The notes beneath the pieces are model-generated. The model did not search any database, was not told the origin of the DNA, and saw nothing but the letters and a program-made list of their open reading frames with translations. From the NCBI RefSeq assembly GCF_016722785.1, contig NZ_JAEQNE010000003.1, forward strand, positions 247,001 to 311,000: a DNA stretch of 64,000 bases. The letters are read 5' to 3'. The stretch is from Ramlibacter monticola. GTDB taxonomy: Bacteria; Pseudomonadota; Gammaproteobacteria; Burkholderiales; Burkholderiaceae_C. The position numbers were made by a program, and so were the translations under genes. Shown piece by piece: positions 61,248 to 64,000 of the stretch (its first letter is position 1; each line of letters opens with the position of its first letter).

Positions 61248-62456
61248 ATGACCCGCGAATCCAGGCTGGTCGTCGCTAGCTGCATCGCCGCCCTGCTGGT
61301 GGCACCCCCGTCCTGGGCGCAGGCGCCGGCCGTGCCTCCCGCCTCCTTGCAGGCGCCGGCCGCCGCGGCCTTCGGGCGCGAGGAGATCGAGCAACTGGTC
61401 GCGCCGATCGCGCTCTACCCCGACTCGATGGTGGCGCAGGTCCTCATGGCCTGCACCTATCCGCTGGAGGTGGTGGCGGCTGCGCGCTGGTTGAAGGCGA
61501 ACCCGGACCTCAAGGGCAAGGCTCTCGAGGACGCCCTGCAGAAGCAGACCTGGGACCCGAGCGTGAAATCGCTGACGGTGTTTCCGCAGGTGCTCGCGAT
61601 GCTGGACGAAAGACTCGACCTGACGCAGAAGCTGGGCGATGCCTTCCTCGCTCAGCAGAAGGACGTGCTCGACGCGGTGCAGCGCCTGCGCGCCCGGGCC
61701 GAGCAGGCGGGTAACCTGAAATCCGGCAAGGAGCAGACGGTCACCCGGGTGGAGGAGGGTGGCACCACCGTGATCCGGATCGAACCCGCCGACCCGCAGA
61801 CCGTCTATGTCCCGACCTACGACCCGCACGTGGTGTACGGCGCGTGGCCGTATCCCGCGTACCCGCCCTACTATTACTACCCGCCCTACTACTACCCTTA
61901 CGGCTGGGCGCCCGGGGCGGCCTTCGTGGGCTTCACGGCCGGCATCATCATCGGCGGCGCCTTGTGGGGCGGCTGCAATTGGGGCGGCGGCGGCGTGTAC
62001 GTCGACCACCACAGCTACAACAATTTCAATCGCACCAACGTCGGCGACGGCAGCGGGCGCGGCAACTGGCAACACAGCCCGGAACACCGCAAGGGCGTCG
62101 GCTATCGGGACCAGGCGAGCCGCGACAAGTTCGGCGGCGGCCAGCGCGCCGGCATCGCCTCCCGCGAGCAGTTCCGCGGGCGCGATCAGGGGCAGCGCGA
62201 CGCCGGGCGAGGCTCGGCAGGCGGCGCCGGCAGCCGCACCGGAGTCGGCGACCGCGCTTCCGGCATTGGCGGCGACCGCAGCGGGATGAGCGACCGCGGC
62301 AGCGGTTTCAGCGGCGTTGGCAGCGGCGCGCAGACGCGCGACTTCAGCAATCGCGGTGCCGCGAGTCGCAGCAGCGCCGGCGCGGGACGCGGTGGCGGGT
62401 TCAGCGGTGGCGGATTCGGCGGCGGCGGCGGTGGACGCGGTGGCGGGCGCCGCTGA
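61248..62456 (+). CDS. DUF3300 secreted protein
   Basis: 402 residues: signal peptide (VVASCIAALLVAPPSWA), a helical domain (EEIEQLVAPIALYPDSMVAQ; LTVFPQVLAMLDERLDLTQK), VYVPTYDPHVVYG, a Pro/Tyr-rich stretch (YPPYYYYPPYYYPYGWAPG) and a long Gly/Arg/Ser-rich tail. GGAG precedes the ATG at 61248. Usually paired with a DUF2950 gene, as here. Function unknown. Confidence 0.85.
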   Translation: MTRESRLVVASCIAALLVAPPSWAQAPAVPPASLQAPAAAAFGREEIEQLVAPIALYPDSMVAQVLMACTYPLEVVAAARWLKANPDLKGKALEDALQKQTWDPSVKSLTVFPQVLAMLDERLDLTQKLGDAFLAQQKDVLDAVQRLRARAEQAGNLKSGKEQTVTRVEEGGTTVIRIEPADPQTVYVPTYDPHVVYGAWPYPAYPPYYYYPPYYYPYGWAPGAAFVGFTAGIIIGGALWGGCNWGGGGVYVDHHSYNNFNRTNVGDGSGRGNWQHSPEHRKGVGYRDQASRDKFGGGQRAGIASREQFRGRDQGQRDAGRGSAGGAGSRTGVGDRASGIGGDRSGMSDRGSGFSGVGSGAQTRDFSNRGAASRSSAGAGRGGGFSGGGFGGGGGGRGGGRR

Positions 62457-62487
62457 GGAATCGGGGAACCAATCCATGGAGCGAGCC

Positions 62488-63438
62488 ATGCATTGCATTC
62501 GTCTGGCGGCAATGAGGATCCGGGCGCCACTGGCCGCGCTGCTGGCTGTGGCCGCGCTGCTGGCCGCGCCGGCGGCCGTGGCCGCGTCCGCCGCGCAGAA
62601 GGTCTTCGACACGCCGCAGCAGGCCGCGGGGGAGTTGGCCGCCGCCACGAAGTCACACGACTCGGCGGCGATGCTCGCGATCCTCGGCGCGAACGCGGCG
62701 ACCCTCGTCTTCTCCGGCGACGCCGTCGCAGACCGTGCCGCCGAGGATCGCTTCGCGCAGGCCTACGAGGAATCGCACCGGATCGAGATGCAGGGCGACG
62801 CGAAGGCGACGCTGGCCGTCGGGAAGGACGACTGGCCGTTTCCATTCCCGCTGGTGAAGTCGCAGGGCGGCTGGCGATTCAACGCGCGCGAGGGCCGGGA
62901 GGAAGTCCTCACGCGGCGCATCGGGCGCAACGAGCTGTCGGTGATGCAGGTGTTGCAGGCTTACGTGGATGCGCAGCAGGAGTACTACCTGCGCAATCCC
63001 GACCAGGGCAAGCTGCTCGCCTACGCGCAGAAGGTGGGAAGCACCAAGGGCAAGCGTGACGGCCTCTACTACCCGGTCAACGCGGGCGAACCGCCGAGCC
63101 CCCTCGGCACCCTGTTCGCGAGCGCGCAGGCGGAGGGATACCGGCTCGGCTCGGGCCCGGAAGGAAAGCCGGTTCCGTACCACGGCTACATCTATCGCAT
63201 CCTCAAGGCGCAGGGCCCGGCCGCCAAGGACGGAGCCTACGATTACGTCGTGCACGGGAAGATGATCGGCGGCTTCGCGCTGGTGGCCTATCCGGCGGCG
63301 TACGCGAATTCGGGCGTGATGACCTTCATCGTCAACCACGACGGTGTCGCCTACCAGAAGGACCTCGGTCCTTCGACGAGCGCGGTGGCTTCGAAGATGA
63401 CCCGGTTCGATCCCGTCGCAGGCTGGAAACCCCTGTGA
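62488..63438 (+). CDS. DUF2950 secreted protein
   Basis: 316 residues from ATG 62488 (GGAG at 62478-62481), with signal peptide (APLAALLAVAALLAAPAAVA). WPFPFPLVKSQGGWRFNARE, LQAYVDAQQEYYLRNPDQGK and YHGYIYRILKAQGPAAKDGA are DUF2950 landmarks. It is 31 bp after the DUF3300 gene; the two likely act together at the cell envelope. Confidence 0.86.
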   Translation: MHCIRLAAMRIRAPLAALLAVAALLAAPAAVAASAAQKVFDTPQQAAGELAAATKSHDSAAMLAILGANAATLVFSGDAVADRAAEDRFAQAYEESHRIEMQGDAKATLAVGKDDWPFPFPLVKSQGGWRFNAREGREEVLTRRIGRNELSVMQVLQAYVDAQQEYYLRNPDQGKLLAYAQKVGSTKGKRDGLYYPVNAGEPPSPLGTLFASAQAEGYRLGSGPEGKPVPYHGYIYRILKAQGPAAKDGAYDYVVHGKMIGGFALVAYPAAYANSGVMTFIVNHDGVAYQKDLGPSTSAVASKMTRFDPVAGWKPL

Positions 63439-63509
63439 CGGGGGAATGAGCGCGCAAGTCTGCGTCGCTCATTCCTGGCCAAAAGGCTTCTCTGCGGCCA
63501 GTTTGCCCT

Positions 63510-63578
63510 TTCGACCCCGACGGCCACCTGGGGGCCACGTCCTGGATGGATCCGAAGGCGACGCACGCCCCCACGTGA
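63510..63578 (+). pseudogene. VOC-protein C-terminal remnant
   Basis: Encodes FDPDGHLGATSWMDPKATHA and two more residues before a stop; nearly identical in DNA to the 3' end of the VOC gene at 60120-60530 (around GACCCCGA, GGCCACCTG and TGGATGGATCCG). A fragment of a duplicated or related VOC gene. Confidence 0.6.
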
Positions 63579-63651
63579 GGCGATGACGCTGAATGCTGCA
63601 CACCGCTACGCCGCAATGGAACGGACGGCCAGGTCTTCCGGGCAGCGACGG

Positions 63652-63951
63652 CTAGTAACCGCTGGTGCGCTTATGCACGGTGGTGGTCGTGGTCACAGTC
63701 GTGCCCGGCGCCGGAGGACCGCCAACCTGCCGCGTGTTCGGTGCCGTCGCATGGTGCACCGGCTGGGCGGCAGGGGTGCGATGCGCGTGCCGCTTCTTCG
63801 GATGCGTGTGGATCGTCACGACCGTCGGACCGGTGTACACGAGGCGGCTCTTGTGCGTGGTCGTGGTGGTGGTGGCGGCGGTCGTCGCGGCGGCCATGCT
63901 GGCGGCGCACGAGAGGGCCAGCATGGGCAGCAGGATGGCGGACTTGTTCAT
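63652..63951 (-). CDS. small secreted Thr/His-rich protein
   Basis: 99 residues: signal peptide (MNKSAILLPMLALSCAASMA), then Thr-rich runs (TTAATTTTTTHK; GTTVTTTTTVHK) and a His/Lys/Arg-rich middle (THPKKRHAHRTP). Low complexity, probably periplasmic. Function unknown. Confidence 0.6.
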   Translation of the reverse strand: MNKSAILLPMLALSCAASMAAATTAATTTTTTHKSRLVYTGPTVVTIHTHPKKRHAHRTPAAQPVHHATAPNTRQVGGPPAPGTTVTTTTTVHKRTSGY

Positions 63952-64000
63952 CGTGGATCTCCCAGGAAATGCCTCATGCATAGCACGGACGACGCACGAG

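Overview
The window is high-GC DNA whose gene content points to a betaproteobacterium of the Burkholderiales, most likely Comamonadaceae (Ramlibacter/Variovorax-like). The evidence is two Bug/TctC-type periplasmic receptor genes, a tartrate dehydratase operon, an AapJQMP amino-acid transporter, several LysR regulators and a CopG-PHB-depolymerase pair. The species call is an inference. Most of the window is ordinary chromosome; the notable part is a 10.5-kb integrated element at 34690-45187.

Left chromosome (1-34146). The window opens inside a DUF4157 protein with a nuclease-like C-terminus, followed by an M6 metallopeptidase without a signal peptide. Next come a DsbA-like oxidoreductase, a LysR/DMT-exporter pair, an M23 peptidase, a PHB-depolymerase-type esterase with a CopG-like regulator, and a GntR/PatB/AapJQMP amino-acid block. 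After that are a BTAD-TPR regulator next to a methyltransferase, a bactofilin, a MOSC protein, a secreted creatininase with a beta-propeller, and a small cell-wall-enzyme cluster (lipoprotein, NlpC/P60-like, GH75-like).

Integrated element (34690-45187). It lies inside a Bug receptor gene that heads a bug-ttdA-ttdB operon divergent from a LysR gene. A 13-bp direct repeat (CCCTACAAGGGCA), coding for the conserved PYKG motif of the receptor, flanks it. Joining the repeat copies restores a 322-codon receptor gene in frame. The element carries a tyrosine recombinase, an AlpA-like regulator, a DnaB-N/RepA-type ATPase, an SSB, a stand-alone sigma-70 region-4-like protein and several small unknown genes. 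It has no phage structural genes and no conjugation genes. The SSB gene contains a 14-bp tandem duplication that pushes its acidic tail (DDDIP) out of frame; removing one copy restores it exactly. Between ssb and the small-gene operon lies a reverse-oriented run of four small genes, each followed by an attC-like site: an integron cassette cluster without an integron integrase. One cassette product is AbiU2/HEPN-like. The element is best read as a non-conjugative, possibly satellite-like (PICI-like) island carrying integron cassettes as cargo.

Right chromosome (45188-64000). The rest of bug, then ttdA and ttdB, are followed by a second Bug receptor, a FAH/hydratase-family protein, two nitronate-monooxygenase-like proteins, a LysR and a carboxymuconolactone-decarboxylase-like gene. 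Further on are a PACE-type efflux protein, a cytochrome c, small basic and helical proteins, and YdeI, YciI-like and VOC proteins. DUF3300 and DUF2950 secreted proteins close the region, with gene remnants in between (catalase C-terminus, a second VOC C-terminus).
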